A stretch of 64,000 bases of DNA, taken from Prevotella sp. P6B1 (GTDB taxonomy: Bacteria > Bacteroidota > Bacteroidia > Bacteroidales > Bacteroidaceae). The notes beneath the pieces are model-generated. The model worked only from the letters and a program-made list of their open reading frames with translations, was not told where the DNA came from and ran no database searches. Both the position numbers and the translations under genes were made by a program. The stretch is taken from the NCBI RefSeq assembly GCF_000702825.1, contig NZ_JNKF01000017.1, positions 1-64,000 of the forward strand. The letters run 5' to 3'. The stretch's first letter is position 1. Each line of letters begins with the position of its first letter. This document shows positions 15,926 through 24,859 of this stretch, in pieces.

Positions 15926-18163
15926 ATGATACAGACAGTAAAGAAGCGCGATGGGCGCATAGTAGGATTTAACGAACAGAAAGTAATGGCCGCTATCCGT
16001 AAGGCCATGTTGCACACTGATAAAGGCGAGGACGAGCGTCTGCTCTACCAGATTACCGACCGTATTGCCCAGAGAGGTGAGAGTCAGATGACGGTGGAGG
16101 AGATTCAGGACCTGGTGGAGATGGAGCTCATGAAGTCGAGTCGTAAGGACGTGGCTCAGAAGTACATCGCCTATCGCAACCAGCGTTCTATTGCCCGTAA
16201 GGCCAAGACCCGTGAGGTATTCCTTGATATCGTGAATATCAAGAACAACGACGTGACGCGTGAAAACGCCAACATGAATGCCGATACCCCTGCGGGCATG
16301 ATGATGAAATTTGCCAGCGAGACAACCAAGCCCTTCGTAGATGACTATCTGCTGAGTGAGGAGAGTCGCAACGCCGTAGAGCATAACTATCTGCACATTC
16401 ACGATAAGGATTACTATCCCACCAAGAGTCTTACCTGCGTGCAGCATCCTCTGGATAATATCCTGCAGAACGGTTTTACCGCCGGACATGGTGCCTCGCG
16501 CGCAGCCAAGCGTATTGAGACAGCCAGTGTGCTGGCATGTATATCGATGGAGTGTGCTCAGAACGAGATGCACGGCGGACAGGCTATCCCTGCCTTCGAC
16601 TTCTATTTGGCACCCTACGTGCGTATGAGTTATATTGAGGAGCTGAAAGCCCTCGAAGACCTGTATGGCGAGAGTTTCAAGGACTTATACGATGAACCTT
16701 TGATGGACTACCTGAAGGCACCACTCGATGGTCTGGAGGGGCGTGATCGTGCCCGTCAGCATGCTATCAACAAGACCGTTGGTCGTGTGCATCAGGCTAT
16801 GGAGGCCTTTATCCACAATATGAACACCATCCACTCGCGTGGTGGTAACCAGGTGGTGTTCTCGAGTATCAACTACGGAACCGACACCAGTGCCGAGGGT
16901 CGTTGCGTGATGCGTGAGATCCTGCTTTCTACTTATGAAGGTGTGGGCAATGGCGAGACAGCTATCTTCCCTATCCAGATATGGAAAAAGAAACGCGGTG
17001 TGAACTACCTGCCTGAGGATCGTAACTTCGACCTGTATCAGCTGGCATGTAAGGTGACTGCCCGTCGTTTCTTCCCTAACTTCCTGAACCTGGACGCCAG
17101 CTTCAATCAGGATGCAGAGTGGCGTGCCGATGATCCCAAGCGTTTTGTACACGAGGTGGCTACGATGGGCTGTCGCACCCGCGTGTTCGAGAACCGCTTC
17201 GGGCCAAAGACCAGTATTGGTCGTGGTAACCTCTCGTTCTCGACCATCAACATCGTTAAGCTGGCCTTGGAGTGCCGTGAGGAACAGGATCAGCAGAAGC
17301 GTATCGATATGTTCTTTGCCAAGCTCGACCAGATGCTGGAGATTACTGCCAAGCAGCTGGACGACCGTTTCCAGTTCCAGAAGACAGCCTTTGCCAAGCA
17401 GTTCCCTCTGCTGATGCAGTGCCTGTGGATTGGTGCCGACAAGCTGAAGCCGATGGATACCATCGAGAGCGTCATCAATCAGGGTACTCTGGGTATCGGC
17501 TTTATCGGACTGGCTGAGTGTTTGGTGGCTCTGATTGGCAAGCACCATGGTGAGAGCGAAGAGGCACAGGCCTTGGGCGTGAAGATTGTAACCTATATGC
17601 GTGACCGCGTGAATGAGTTCTGCGAGCGCTATCATCATAACTATAGTGTGCTGGCTACGCCTGCCGAGGGTCTGAGCGGTAAGTTTACCAAGAAGGACCG
17701 TAAGGAGTTCGGTATCGTGCCAGGTGTGACTGATCGTGATTACTATACCAACTCGAACCATGTGCCCGTGTACTATAAGTGCTCTGCCCGTCATAAGGCT
17801 GAGATTGAGGCACCTTATCACAACCTGACCCGTGGCGGACATATCTTCTATGTAGAGATTGATGGTGACGCTACGCATAATCCACAGGTGATTATGAGTG
17901 TAGTCGATATGATGGATCAGTTGGATATGGGTTACGGCAGTGTTAACCACAACCGTAACCGTTGTATGGACTGTGGCTATGAGAATGCCGACGATCATCT
18001 GGAGAAGTGCCCCAAGTGCGGCAGCGCTAACATCGACAAGCTACAGCGCATTACAGGCTATCTGGTTGGTACTACCGACCGCTGGAACTCAGGTAAACTG
18101 GCTGAGTTGAACGACCGTGTGACTCATATCGACCACGCCGCCCAGGAGCAGAAACTGTTCTGA
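15926..18163 (+). CDS. nrdD: Anaerobic ribonucleoside-triphosphate reductase
   Basis: 745 residues, class III ribonucleotide reductase that makes dNTPs without oxygen. An N-terminal ATP-cone (about 1-95, starting VKKRDGRIVGFNEQKV) provides allosteric control. The glycyl-radical domain fills the rest. The C-terminal zinc site is Cys680, Cys683, Cys695 and Cys698, and the radical glycine is Gly711 in RITGYLVG. The stop codon overlaps the ATG of nrdG by one base, so translation is coupled. Its presence marks an anaerobe. Confidence 0.97.
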   Translation: MIQTVKKRDGRIVGFNEQKVMAAIRKAMLHTDKGEDERLLYQITDRIAQRGESQMTVEEIQDLVEMELMKSSRKDVAQKYIAYRNQRSIARKAKTREVFLDIVNIKNNDVTRENANMNADTPAGMMMKFASETTKPFVDDYLLSEESRNAVEHNYLHIHDKDYYPTKSLTCVQHPLDNILQNGFTAGHGASRAAKRIETASVLACISMECAQNEMHGGQAIPAFDFYLAPYVRMSYIEELKALEDLYGESFKDLYDEPLMDYLKAPLDGLEGRDRARQHAINKTVGRVHQAMEAFIHNMNTIHSRGGNQVVFSSINYGTDTSAEGRCVMREILLSTYEGVGNGETAIFPIQIWKKKRGVNYLPEDRNFDLYQLACKVTARRFFPNFLNLDASFNQDAEWRADDPKRFVHEVATMGCRTRVFENRFGPKTSIGRGNLSFSTINIVKLALECREEQDQQKRIDMFFAKLDQMLEITAKQLDDRFQFQKTAFAKQFPLLMQCLWIGADKLKPMDTIESVINQGTLGIGFIGLAECLVALIGKHHGESEEAQALGVKIVTYMRDRVNEFCERYHHNYSVLATPAEGLSGKFTKKDRKEFGIVPGVTDRDYYTNSNHVPVYYKCSARHKAEIEAPYHNLTRGGHIFYVEIDGDATHNPQVIMSVVDMMDQLDMGYGSVNHNRNRCMDCGYENADDHLEKCPKCGSANIDKLQRITGYLVGTTDRWNSGKLAELNDRVTHIDHAAQEQKLF

Positions 18164-18660
18164 TGATCAGGGTATTAGACGTCATAGAAGATACAATGGT
18201 GGATGGACCGGGGTTCCGGACGTCCATCTATTGTGCTGGATGCAGGCATCAGTGTCCCAGCTGCCATAATCCCCAGTCGTGGGATTTTGGTGGCGGGCGC
18301 GAGATGAGCACTGAGCAACTGATGCAAATCATCGAGGCCGACCCATATGCCAACGTGACATTCTCGGGTGGCGACCCTATGTATCAGTGCGACGGATTTG
18401 CCGAACTGGCCCGCGCCATACACAGCCGTACCAACAAGGATATATGGTGCTATACGGGATTTACCTACGAGGCACTGATAACACGCGCACAGCGCGAACT
18501 GCTATACGAGATAGATGTGTTGGTGGACGGTCCGTTTGTAGAGCGCCTGAAAGATCCCGACCTGCTGTTTCGTGGCAGCTCGAACCAGCGCATCATCAAC
18601 GTGCCCGCATCGCTTTACGAGGGGCACGTGGTATTGTGGGAGCCGGATATCAACGTTTAG
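18163..18660 (+). CDS. nrdG: Anaerobic ribonucleotide reductase activating protein
   Basis: 165-residue radical SAM activase. Cys27, Cys31 and Cys34 (CRHQCPSC) bind the 4Fe-4S cluster; TFSGGDPM is the SAM-binding GGE-like motif. It creates the glycyl radical on NrdD. The start overlaps the nrdD stop. The 3' end overlaps the convergent phosphatase gene by 11 bases. Confidence 0.95.
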   Translation: MIRVLDVIEDTMVDGPGFRTSIYCAGCRHQCPSCHNPQSWDFGGGREMSTEQLMQIIEADPYANVTFSGGDPMYQCDGFAELARAIHSRTNKDIWCYTGFTYEALITRAQRELLYEIDVLVDGPFVERLKDPDLLFRGSSNQRIINVPASLYEGHVVLWEPDINV

Positions 18661-19954
18661 GCTTGGCTAATTTTGCCTCATAATCATTAATTTTCTTCAT
18701 GTAGTATTCGCGGAAATCGCGATAATGATAATAGGGCGCTATATCAGTAGGTATAGGCAGCGTGGCCTCGTTTTCGTTAAGCAGTACCTTGAAGATAATG
18801 TCATGATCTTTTTCGTCCTTCCGGTAGAATATAAACTGGATGTTGGCCGCCATGGGGAATACCTCGAAGTTGATCCAACCATCGATATCCAGGCGGTCCA
18901 GATCGCGTATCTCACGACCATAGCCATTCAGTCCTAACAGACAGGTGAGCGGCAGGATAATCGTTTCGTGTCCAAATCGCAATGTGGCGCCAGGGTGCGG
19001 CTGGTTAATGCAGCTGTCGGCATCCAGGATGATACGCTCCAGAAGCCGGCGCTGGGTGTAAGGCTGTTTGCCGCCATTGAAGGGATTGCAGCCAAAGCTG
19101 AGGTACCAGAATGCATTAGCCTGGAGCCAGTTATTGTAGAGCTCGTCGGGCGAATAGATATCGAACAGACTGAACAAGTCGCGCATCTCGGTGCCTTGTA
19201 CACTCGATGCAATCTTGAAGATGGAGCGGTTTAACTCAAAAGCGTCCACCTCCCGATTGAAATAATCCTTGTCATTAAACAGTTTGCTCATGGCGGGCTT
19301 GTGAATTTCGTATTTCGCACAGAAATTCTTGTATGCCTGTTGGGTTTTCTTGGAATAGCGTTTCTTGTAGAGCGCCGAGTCCTGCATGTTCATGTAGTAC
19401 ATGTCGTGCTGTGAGGCATCGGCATTAAAGATGAGCTTCGGGTTGTTTTTTGCCAGTTGTAGTAGCTCGTGCTGCATGGAGAGGATACAGCGGATAACGA
19501 CTGTGCTCTTGGCTTCAATCACAGAGCGCCCTTGGAATACTTCTGGGAAACGGTCGTACATGCGCTGGGCAATCTGCTGATGTTGTACGGCGCCAAGCGG
19601 TGTCAGGTCGCCATAACGGTCTTGGGCATCTTCGCGCAAGTAGCCTAATAGCCGTAATGCCTTCTGACCTAACTCGGTCAGTTTTCCAAGGCTGTCAGCC
19701 TTGAGTAGAACCTGATAGGGATAATCGTACTCTTCGGCCTTAATGAGATAACGCGATCCATGACGCGAATAACTACTGATGTAGAATGGCTTTTCACCTG
19801 AGGGTGACGGCGTGAGTTCTCGTGTCGGTCCCTGGTAAGCATAGTAATTACTGCCCGCCTTGAGAAAGTCTCGTTTCAGTTCTTCGCGAACGTTTTGAGC
19901 GCAGACGGAGGTTACAGATAGTGCCCAAAGGGCAAATAATACCACTTTTCTCAT
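18650..19954 (-). CDS. Histidine-acid-phosphatase (MINPP/phytase-like), secreted
   Basis: 434 residues with a clear signal peptide ending after VCAQ (about 1-20). Branch 2 histidine phosphatase: the RHGSR motif at 64-68 supplies the phospho-accepting His65, and FGHE at 327-330 the distal His/Glu pair, as in MINPP-type inositol polyphosphate phosphatases (HAE variants) rather than HD phytases. Likely releases phosphate from phytate or other phosphate esters outside the cytoplasm; substrate is inferred. The start at 19954 follows the promoter at 19976-20007; a longer frame to 20038 runs through that promoter. Confidence 0.88.
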   Translation of the reverse strand: MRKVVLFALWALSVTSVCAQNVREELKRDFLKAGSNYYAYQGPTRELTPSPSGEKPFYISSYSRHGSRYLIKAEEYDYPYQVLLKADSLGKLTELGQKALRLLGYLREDAQDRYGDLTPLGAVQHQQIAQRMYDRFPEVFQGRSVIEAKSTVVIRCILSMQHELLQLAKNNPKLIFNADASQHDMYYMNMQDSALYKKRYSKKTQQAYKNFCAKYEIHKPAMSKLFNDKDYFNREVDAFELNRSIFKIASSVQGTEMRDLFSLFDIYSPDELYNNWLQANAFWYLSFGCNPFNGGKQPYTQRRLLERIILDADSCINQPHPGATLRFGHETIILPLTCLLGLNGYGREIRDLDRLDIDGWINFEVFPMAANIQFIFYRKDEKDHDIIFKVLLNENEATLPIPTDIAPYYHYRDFREYYMKKINDYEAKLAKPKR

Positions 19955-19975
19955 AATTTTCTCTCCTTTTCGGTG

Positions 19976-20007
19976 CAAATATACAAAAAAAACATTATTT
20001 TTGCAAA
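19976..20007 (-). promoter_or_regulatory. Promoter of the phytase-like gene
   Basis: Minus strand TTTG (20007-20004), 20-base spacer, TATATTTG (19983-19976). It overlaps the divergent -7 box at 19996-20003. Confidence 0.7.
19996..20003 (+). promoter_or_regulatory. -7 box of the rpoN operon
   Basis: TATTTTTG followed by C, 19 bases before the ATG at 20023. The element overlaps the -33 region of the divergent phosphatase promoter, so the two promoters may compete. Confidence 0.55.
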
Positions 20008-20022
20008 AAAATAGCACATAAT

Positions 20023-20673
20023 ATGGCAAAAAACTCAAAATGGCAGGATGAATACTGGCTGCTGCTGATGCAGTTGTACTTACAAAACCCCATTGGTATC
20101 AAGCCGATGTATAGTAAGGCAATGGTTGATTTGAGCATGGAATTGCATATTGCGCCCAATGTGCTCTTCAACAAAATGTGTCAGATAGCCAATCTGGAAA
20201 CACCCCGTATCGAACACTTCTGGGAGGTGTACGGGCAGAATCCCCGCAAGCTGAAACGCGCAGTGAACTTATTGCGCGAGATGTGGGGGTTCAACAATGC
20301 GTTGGAGTTCTATAATGGTGTGGAGACCAACGAGAGTTTTGAGAAGGATTTCAGACCTGTTGCCGATACAACCCCGTTGACACCTGTCATGTTGACGTTA
20401 ATCCTGGACCTTTATTTCCGTCTGACACCTATCACGATGGTGGTAGAGACGCCCGAGGTGCAGGAACTGGCCAAAGATATGAAGGTGAAGCCTCAAGATG
20501 TGGTCGAGGCGATGGCAACCTTCCAGCATTGTGATCCTTACCTGAACCGCAAGGATGTGGTGAGGGACGATTTGGTGCAGGCTTGTCAGCAGATATGGCG
20601 CCGCTATGGCAATGCCAATCCGGAGGATCTGGCCTCGTTTGCCGAGCAGCTGAAAGAGTACTTTAAACATTGA
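20023..20673 (+). CDS. Conserved hypothetical protein upstream of rpoN
   Basis: 216 residues, cytoplasmic, predicted mainly helical, no recognised domain. Notable are a Trp/Tyr-rich N-terminus (KWQDEYWLLLMQLYL) and a basic middle (NPRKLKRAVNLLREMWGF). It is the first gene of the unit that continues with rpoN, the PAP2-like gene, purE and ispG; 31 bases of repeat separate it from rpoN. A role linked to sigma-54 or RNA polymerase is conceivable only from position. Confidence 0.75.
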   Translation: MAKNSKWQDEYWLLLMQLYLQNPIGIKPMYSKAMVDLSMELHIAPNVLFNKMCQIANLETPRIEHFWEVYGQNPRKLKRAVNLLREMWGFNNALEFYNGVETNESFEKDFRPVADTTPLTPVMLTLILDLYFRLTPITMVVETPEVQELAKDMKVKPQDVVEAMATFQHCDPYLNRKDVVRDDLVQACQQIWRRYGNANPEDLASFAEQLKEYFKH

Positions 20674-20709
20674 ACATTGAGCATTGAACTTTGAATTTTG
20701 AACTTTGAG
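20668..20709 (+). repeat. 7-bp-period repeat running into the rpoN start
   Basis: Five or six units of the TTGAACT/TTGAACA type fill the whole gap and include the TTG start codon of rpoN at 20705. Confidence 0.65.
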
Positions 20710-22213
20710 TATTAAGAACGCACAGATACAGGAACAACTACAGCAACAGAAACTGGGACAGACGTTTTCTCAGCAGCAGTTGTTGCAATCGTCGCTGATA
20801 GAACTGCCAGTGACGCAGTTGGTTGACCGTATCAACACAGAGATGAACGACAATCCAGCTCTGGAGAGCGAGTCGCCTTATGACGATGATACCATAGCCA
20901 CTGAAGAAAATGATTTCGATAATGATGCCGAGGGCACTGAGGATTTCGAGACCGTCAACGAGCGTGAAGAGCGTCAGTCGGCGTTGGACGAAGCCCTGAG
21001 TGGTATCGGGCGTGACGACGAGGATCTGCCTGTCTATCAGAGCGGCAGCTCGTATAGCGAAGAGCGTGAGGAGATGGTCTATGGTGAGACCGTATCCTTC
21101 TATGACCAGTTGAAGGAACAGGTGGGCGAGATGGATCTGACACCGAAAGAGCGTGATATCATGGAATACCTGATAGGGTCGCTCGATGATGACGGACTAT
21201 TGCGCAAAGATCTTTCGATTGTGAGTGACGAGCTGGCGATATACCATAATATTGATGCAACAGAGCAAGAGATAGAGCATGTACTGCTGATGCTGCAGGC
21301 TTTTGACCCGGCAGGTATCGGAGCCCGTTCGCTGCAGGAGTGTCTGCTGTTGCAGATAGAGCGTCGCGACCCGTCGAGGGTGCGCGATCTGATGGAACGT
21401 GTGGTGAACGACTATTTCGAAGCCTTTACACGCAAGCACTGGGATAAGATACAAGATGACCTGAAGCTATCCGACATGCAGGCCGAGGCTTTGTTTCATG
21501 AACTGCGTAAGCTGAATCCGCGTCCAGGTGCCTCGTTAGGTGAGACTGTTGGCAGGAGTATGCAGCAGATAACCCCCGATTTCATCGTAGATACCCAGGA
21601 CGATGGTACCATCACCTTTACGTTGAATAATGGTGAGGTGCCCGAACTGAGGGTGTCGCAGTCGTTTGTCGACTCCATGAAGGAGTATCAGCAGAACAAA
21701 GACCATCTGAGCAAGCAGACCAAGGAGGCGCTGTTGTACATCAAGAAGAAGGTGGATGCTGCTCAGGGATTCATCGAGGCTGTCAAGGTGCGTCGCCATA
21801 CGCTGACGGTTACCATGCGTGCCATCATCCAGTTGCAGCGTCAGTTCTTCCTGGATGGTGATGAGGCTTCGCTCAGACCGATGATTCTGAAGGATGTGGC
21901 TGAGAAAGCCGGACTCGATATCTCGACCATCTCGCGTGTGAGCAATTCGAAATATGCTCAGACCCGTTGGGGCACCTTCCCGTTGCGTCATTTCTTCAGT
22001 GACGGCTACGTGACAGAGAGTGGTGAGGAGTTGAGTACCCGACAGATCAAGGCCGCGCTCCGCGATCTGGTGGATGCTGAGGATAAGCGTAAACCGCTGA
22101 GCGACGATCAGTTGAAGGACCAGTTGGCTACCAAGGGATTCCCTATTGCCCGTCGTACGGTGGCCAAGTATCGTGAACAGTTAGGAATTCCCATAGCAAG
22201 ACTTAGGAAATGA
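20705..22213 (+). CDS. rpoN: RNA polymerase sigma-54 factor
   Basis: 502 residues. Region I is Gln/Leu rich (LGQTFSQQQLLQSSLIEL, about 17-34), an acidic region II follows (about 60-110), and the C-terminal RpoN box reads ARRTVAKYRE (482-491). It directs RNA polymerase to -24/-12 promoters that need an AAA+ activator. The start is unusual: an in-frame stop at 20699-20701 and the lack of any ATG before region I leave TTG 20705 as the only good candidate, and that TTG belongs to the repeat tract. The stop overlaps the next ATG by four bases (ATGA). Confidence 0.95.
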   Translation: MSIKNAQIQEQLQQQKLGQTFSQQQLLQSSLIELPVTQLVDRINTEMNDNPALESESPYDDDTIATEENDFDNDAEGTEDFETVNEREERQSALDEALSGIGRDDEDLPVYQSGSSYSEEREEMVYGETVSFYDQLKEQVGEMDLTPKERDIMEYLIGSLDDDGLLRKDLSIVSDELAIYHNIDATEQEIEHVLLMLQAFDPAGIGARSLQECLLLQIERRDPSRVRDLMERVVNDYFEAFTRKHWDKIQDDLKLSDMQAEALFHELRKLNPRPGASLGETVGRSMQQITPDFIVDTQDDGTITFTLNNGEVPELRVSQSFVDSMKEYQQNKDHLSKQTKEALLYIKKKVDAAQGFIEAVKVRRHTLTVTMRAIIQLQRQFFLDGDEASLRPMILKDVAEKAGLDISTISRVSNSKYAQTRWGTFPLRHFFSDGYVTESGEELSTRQIKAALRDLVDAEDKRKPLSDDQLKDQLATKGFPIARRTVAKYREQLGIPIARLRK

Positions 22214-22830
22214 GCAGAGAAAAGAATATCATATTGACGGCACGCGTGGTGAGCATGGTGTTCACACCATTCTATCTGCCGATTGTGGGACTGATGGCAC
22301 TCTTCTTTCTGAGTTATCTCAGTCTGATGCCCTTGGCCTACAAGTTGCAGGTGCTCGCGTTGGTGTATTTCTTCACAATCCTATTGCCTACGGTACTGAT
22401 TCATCTCTACCGTAAGTATAATGGTTGGAACCTGATTGAACTGGGACATAAGGAGCGTCGTATGGTGCCCTATGTGATCTCTATTCTGTGCTATTTCTTT
22501 TGCGTGTATATCATGGATATGATGCATATCCCCCATTTCATGGGAACCATCGTGTCGGCAGCTCTGGCCATTCAGATTGTGTGTGCCCTTGTCAATGTGT
22601 GGTGGAAGATTTCTACCCATACCTCTGCTATCGGCGGTGTGGCTGGCGCTCTGTTTGTGTTTGGCGAATTGTTTGGGTTCAACCCCATCTGGTGGCTATG
22701 TCTGGTGCTGATACTGGCAGGTATGCTGGGCACCAGCCGTATGATTCTGCGTCAGCACTCGTTGTCGCAGGTGGTAGCAGGATTCCTGGTGGGCCTTGTA
22801 TGTTCTGTACTCGGTCTGCTGTATCTGTAA
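22210..22830 (+). CDS. PAP2-like integral membrane protein
   Basis: 206 residues with about six membrane helices. Two pieces recall the phosphatase motifs of PAP2 lipid phosphatases: KISTHTSAIGG (about 137) and GTSRMILRQHSLSQVVAG (about 178-195) with the SRxxLxxH pattern. It may dephosphorylate an isoprenyl or phospholipid diphosphate at the membrane. Translationally coupled to rpoN (ATGA). The first PAP2 motif is weak, so catalytic activity is not certain. Confidence 0.75.
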   Translation: MSREKNIILTARVVSMVFTPFYLPIVGLMALFFLSYLSLMPLAYKLQVLALVYFFTILLPTVLIHLYRKYNGWNLIELGHKERRMVPYVISILCYFFCVYIMDMMHIPHFMGTIVSAALAIQIVCALVNVWWKISTHTSAIGGVAGALFVFGELFGFNPIWWLCLVLILAGMLGTSRMILRQHSLSQVVAGFLVGLVCSVLGLLYL

Positions 22831-22831
22831 A

Positions 22832-22863
22832 TGGTAAATTGTAAATAATGAAATTGTAAATGA
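22832..22863 (+). repeat. AATTGTAAATGAT-type repeat
   Basis: Degenerate short-period tract between the PAP2-like gene and purE, ending two bases before the purE ATG. Confidence 0.45.
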
Positions 22864-22864
22864 T

Positions 22865-23371
22865 ATGAAGCCATTAGTTAGTATTATCATGGGCAGTACA
22901 AGCGATCTGCCCATTATGGAAAAAGCCTGTAAGTTTCTCGATGAGATGCAGGTGCCTTTTGAAGTAAATGCCCTTTCAGCTCATCGTACTCCCGATGCTG
23001 TGGAGGAATTTGCCCGTACCGCTAAGGATCGTGGCATCAAGGTGATTATTGCTGGTGCCGGTATGGCTGCTGCCCTGCCTGGCGTCATCGCTGCTTCTAC
23101 TACGCTGCCCGTCATTGGCGTACCCATCAAGGGTATGTTGGATGGTCTTGATGCGATGCTGTCCATCATCCAGATGCCCCCGGGAATTCCCGTGGCTACG
23201 GTTGGTGTGAACGGTGCACAGAACGCTGCTATCCTGGCTGTTGAGATGATGGCGCTGGCTGATCAGGATCTGGCTCAGCGTCTGGCTGTGTATAAAGGTA
23301 ATCTGCGTATCAAGATTGAGAAAGCCAACGAGGAACTCGCAGAGATCAAGTATCAGTTCAAAACCAACTAA
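22865..23371 (+). CDS. purE: N5-carboxyaminoimidazole ribonucleotide mutase
   Basis: 168 residues, class I PurE of purine synthesis, which moves the carboxyl group of N5-CAIR to C4 to give CAIR. The nucleotide-binding GSTSDLPIM motif is at 10-18 and the catalytic His40 in SAHRTP; the octamer-forming AGMAAALPGV loop is intact. The start is ATG 22865 after a repeat-filled gap. Part of the rpoN-ispG unit. Confidence 0.95.
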   Translation: MKPLVSIIMGSTSDLPIMEKACKFLDEMQVPFEVNALSAHRTPDAVEEFARTAKDRGIKVIIAGAGMAAALPGVIAASTTLPVIGVPIKGMLDGLDAMLSIIQMPPGIPVATVGVNGAQNAAILAVEMMALADQDLAQRLAVYKGNLRIKIEKANEELAEIKYQFKTN

Positions 23372-23399
23372 AGTTCAAACCTCAAAGTTCAAAGTTCAA
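23371..23399 (+). repeat. AAGTTCA repeat before ispG
   Basis: Four units of the AAGTTCAA/CCTCAAAG type; the last runs into the ATG of ispG at 23399. A near-identical tract occurs in frame inside ispG (24410-24441). Confidence 0.65.
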
Positions 23400-24778
23400 T
23401 GTATAAAAGAAGACAATCATCCGAAGCCCGTGTAGGCGGTATTGGCATTGGTGGTCAGAACCCTATCCGCATCCAGTCGATGGGTACGGTAGATACCAAT
23501 AATACCGAGGGGTGTGTGGCGCAGGCCAAGCGCATCATCGACGCTGGTGGCGAACTGGTGCGTTTCACCACTCAGGGAACTCGCGAGGCAGAGAACATGA
23601 AGAACATCTCGGCTCAGCTCAAGGCCGATGGCTATCAGACACCACTGGTGGCCGACGTGCATTTCACCGCCCATACGGCCGATGTGGCAGCCCTGTATTG
23701 TGAGAAGGTACGTATCAATCCAGGCAACTATGTGGATCCGGGACGTACGTTCAAACACCTGGAATATACTGATGAGGAGTATGCTGCTGAGTTGCAGAAG
23801 ATAGAGAAGCAGCTGGTGCCATTCCTGAATATCTGTAAGGAACATCATACTGCCGTTCGTATCGGTGTGAACCACGGTTCGCTCTCTGACCGTATCATGA
23901 GTCGTTACGGCGATACGCCCGAGGGTATCGTGGAGAGCTGTATGGAGTTTCTGCGTATTTTTAAGCGTGAGAACTTCAATGATGTGGTTATCTCGATCAA
24001 GGCTTCGAATACCGTTGTGATGGTAACCACCATGCGTCTGCTGGTAAAGACCATGGATCAGGAGGATATGCACTACCCCCTGCATCTGGGTGTGACTGAG
24101 GCCGGTGAGGGCGAAGACGGACGTATCAAGAGTGCTGTAGGTATCGGCGCCCTGTTGACTGAGGGTATCGGCGACACCATCCGTGTATCGCTGAGTGAGG
24201 AGCCCGAGTGTGAGATTCCTGTGGCTCGTAAGCTGGTGGATATGATTCCTGAGTGTACCGCCCTGCGCGAAAAGGCTGAGGCCAGCATCAAGAATGATAC
24301 CATCACACTCGATGTGGATGCTCCCGATTGGGAGACGCTCCAGCTGAAAGCAGCGATGGCAGTTGGTGCCCTGCTGATAGATAAAAAAGCCCACCAGCTG
24401 GTCATCAACAGTTCAACGTTCAAAGCTCAAAGTTCAAAGTTAGTTGAGCTGGCCGATGCCATCCTTCAGGCCGCCCGCATCAAGTTTACCAAGACCGAGT
24501 ATATCTCGTGCCCAGGTTGCGGACGTACGCTCTATAACCTGCAGGAGACCATTGCCAAGATCAAGGCTGCTACCAAGGATCTGGTAGGTCTGAAGATTGG
24601 TATCATGGGCTGTATCGTGAACGGTCCTGGTGAGATGGCCGATGCCGACTACGGTTACGTAGGTGCTGGGCGCGGAAAAATCTCGCTCTACAAGGCCAAG
24701 GAATGTGTTGAGAAAAATATCCCAGAGGAGGAGGCTGTAGAGAAGCTCTTAGAGCTTATCCGCAAGGATAGAGGATAA
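23399..24778 (+). CDS. ispG: 4-hydroxy-3-methylbut-2-enyl-diphosphate synthase
   Basis: 459 residues; converts MEcPP to HMBPP in the MEP isoprenoid pathway. N-terminal TIM barrel (about 1-285: QSMGTVDTNNTEG, INPGN, GVNHGSL) and C-terminal 4Fe-4S domain with Cys371 and Cys374 (CPGC) and the Cys of GIMGCIVNGPGE. The first cluster Cys is about 100 residues later than in E. coli (near 270), so a short version of the extra A* domain found in plant, chlamydial and Bacteroidota enzymes is present. Within it, residues about 338-348 (NSSTFKAQSSK) are encoded by the same 7-bp-period repeat that precedes the gene. Confidence 0.95.
   Translation: MYKRRQSSEARVGGIGIGGQNPIRIQSMGTVDTNNTEGCVAQAKRIIDAGGELVRFTTQGTREAENMKNISAQLKADGYQTPLVADVHFTAHTADVAALYCEKVRINPGNYVDPGRTFKHLEYTDEEYAAELQKIEKQLVPFLNICKEHHTAVRIGVNHGSLSDRIMSRYGDTPEGIVESCMEFLRIFKRENFNDVVISIKASNTVVMVTTMRLLVKTMDQEDMHYPLHLGVTEAGEGEDGRIKSAVGIGALLTEGIGDTIRVSLSEEPECEIPVARKLVDMIPECTALREKAEASIKNDTITLDVDAPDWETLQLKAAMAVGALLIDKKAHQLVINSSTFKAQSSKLVELADAILQAARIKFTKTEYISCPGCGRTLYNLQETIAKIKAATKDLVGLKIGIMGCIVNGPGEMADADYGYVGAGRGKISLYKAKECVEKNIPEEEAVEKLLELIRKDRG
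24410..24441 (+). repeat. In-frame 7-bp-period repeat inside ispG
   Basis: GTTCAACGTTCAAAGCTCAA and following AGTTCAAAG: four to five units closely matching 23371-23399, here translated without disrupting the frame. Confidence 0.6.
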
Positions 24779-24806
24779 AGAAAAATCCGTAAAAACGGGT
24801 TATTTT

Positions 24807-24846
24807 GAAAAGTACCTGGAGAGCAATTGTTTTCCAGGTACTTTTC
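24807..24846. terminator. Bidirectional terminator hairpin
   Basis: GAAAAGTACCTGGA pairs perfectly with TCCAGGTACTTTTC (14 bp) around a 12-base loop, between convergent ispG and the sirtuin gene. Confidence 0.8.
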
Positions 24847-24859
24847 ATTTGCAAACCAG

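Noticed and set aside
16685..17998. 437-codon open frame antisense to nrdD
   Set aside because: It mirrors the codon pattern of nrdD, has no promoter or start signal and a low-complexity His/Thr/Leu-rich translation.
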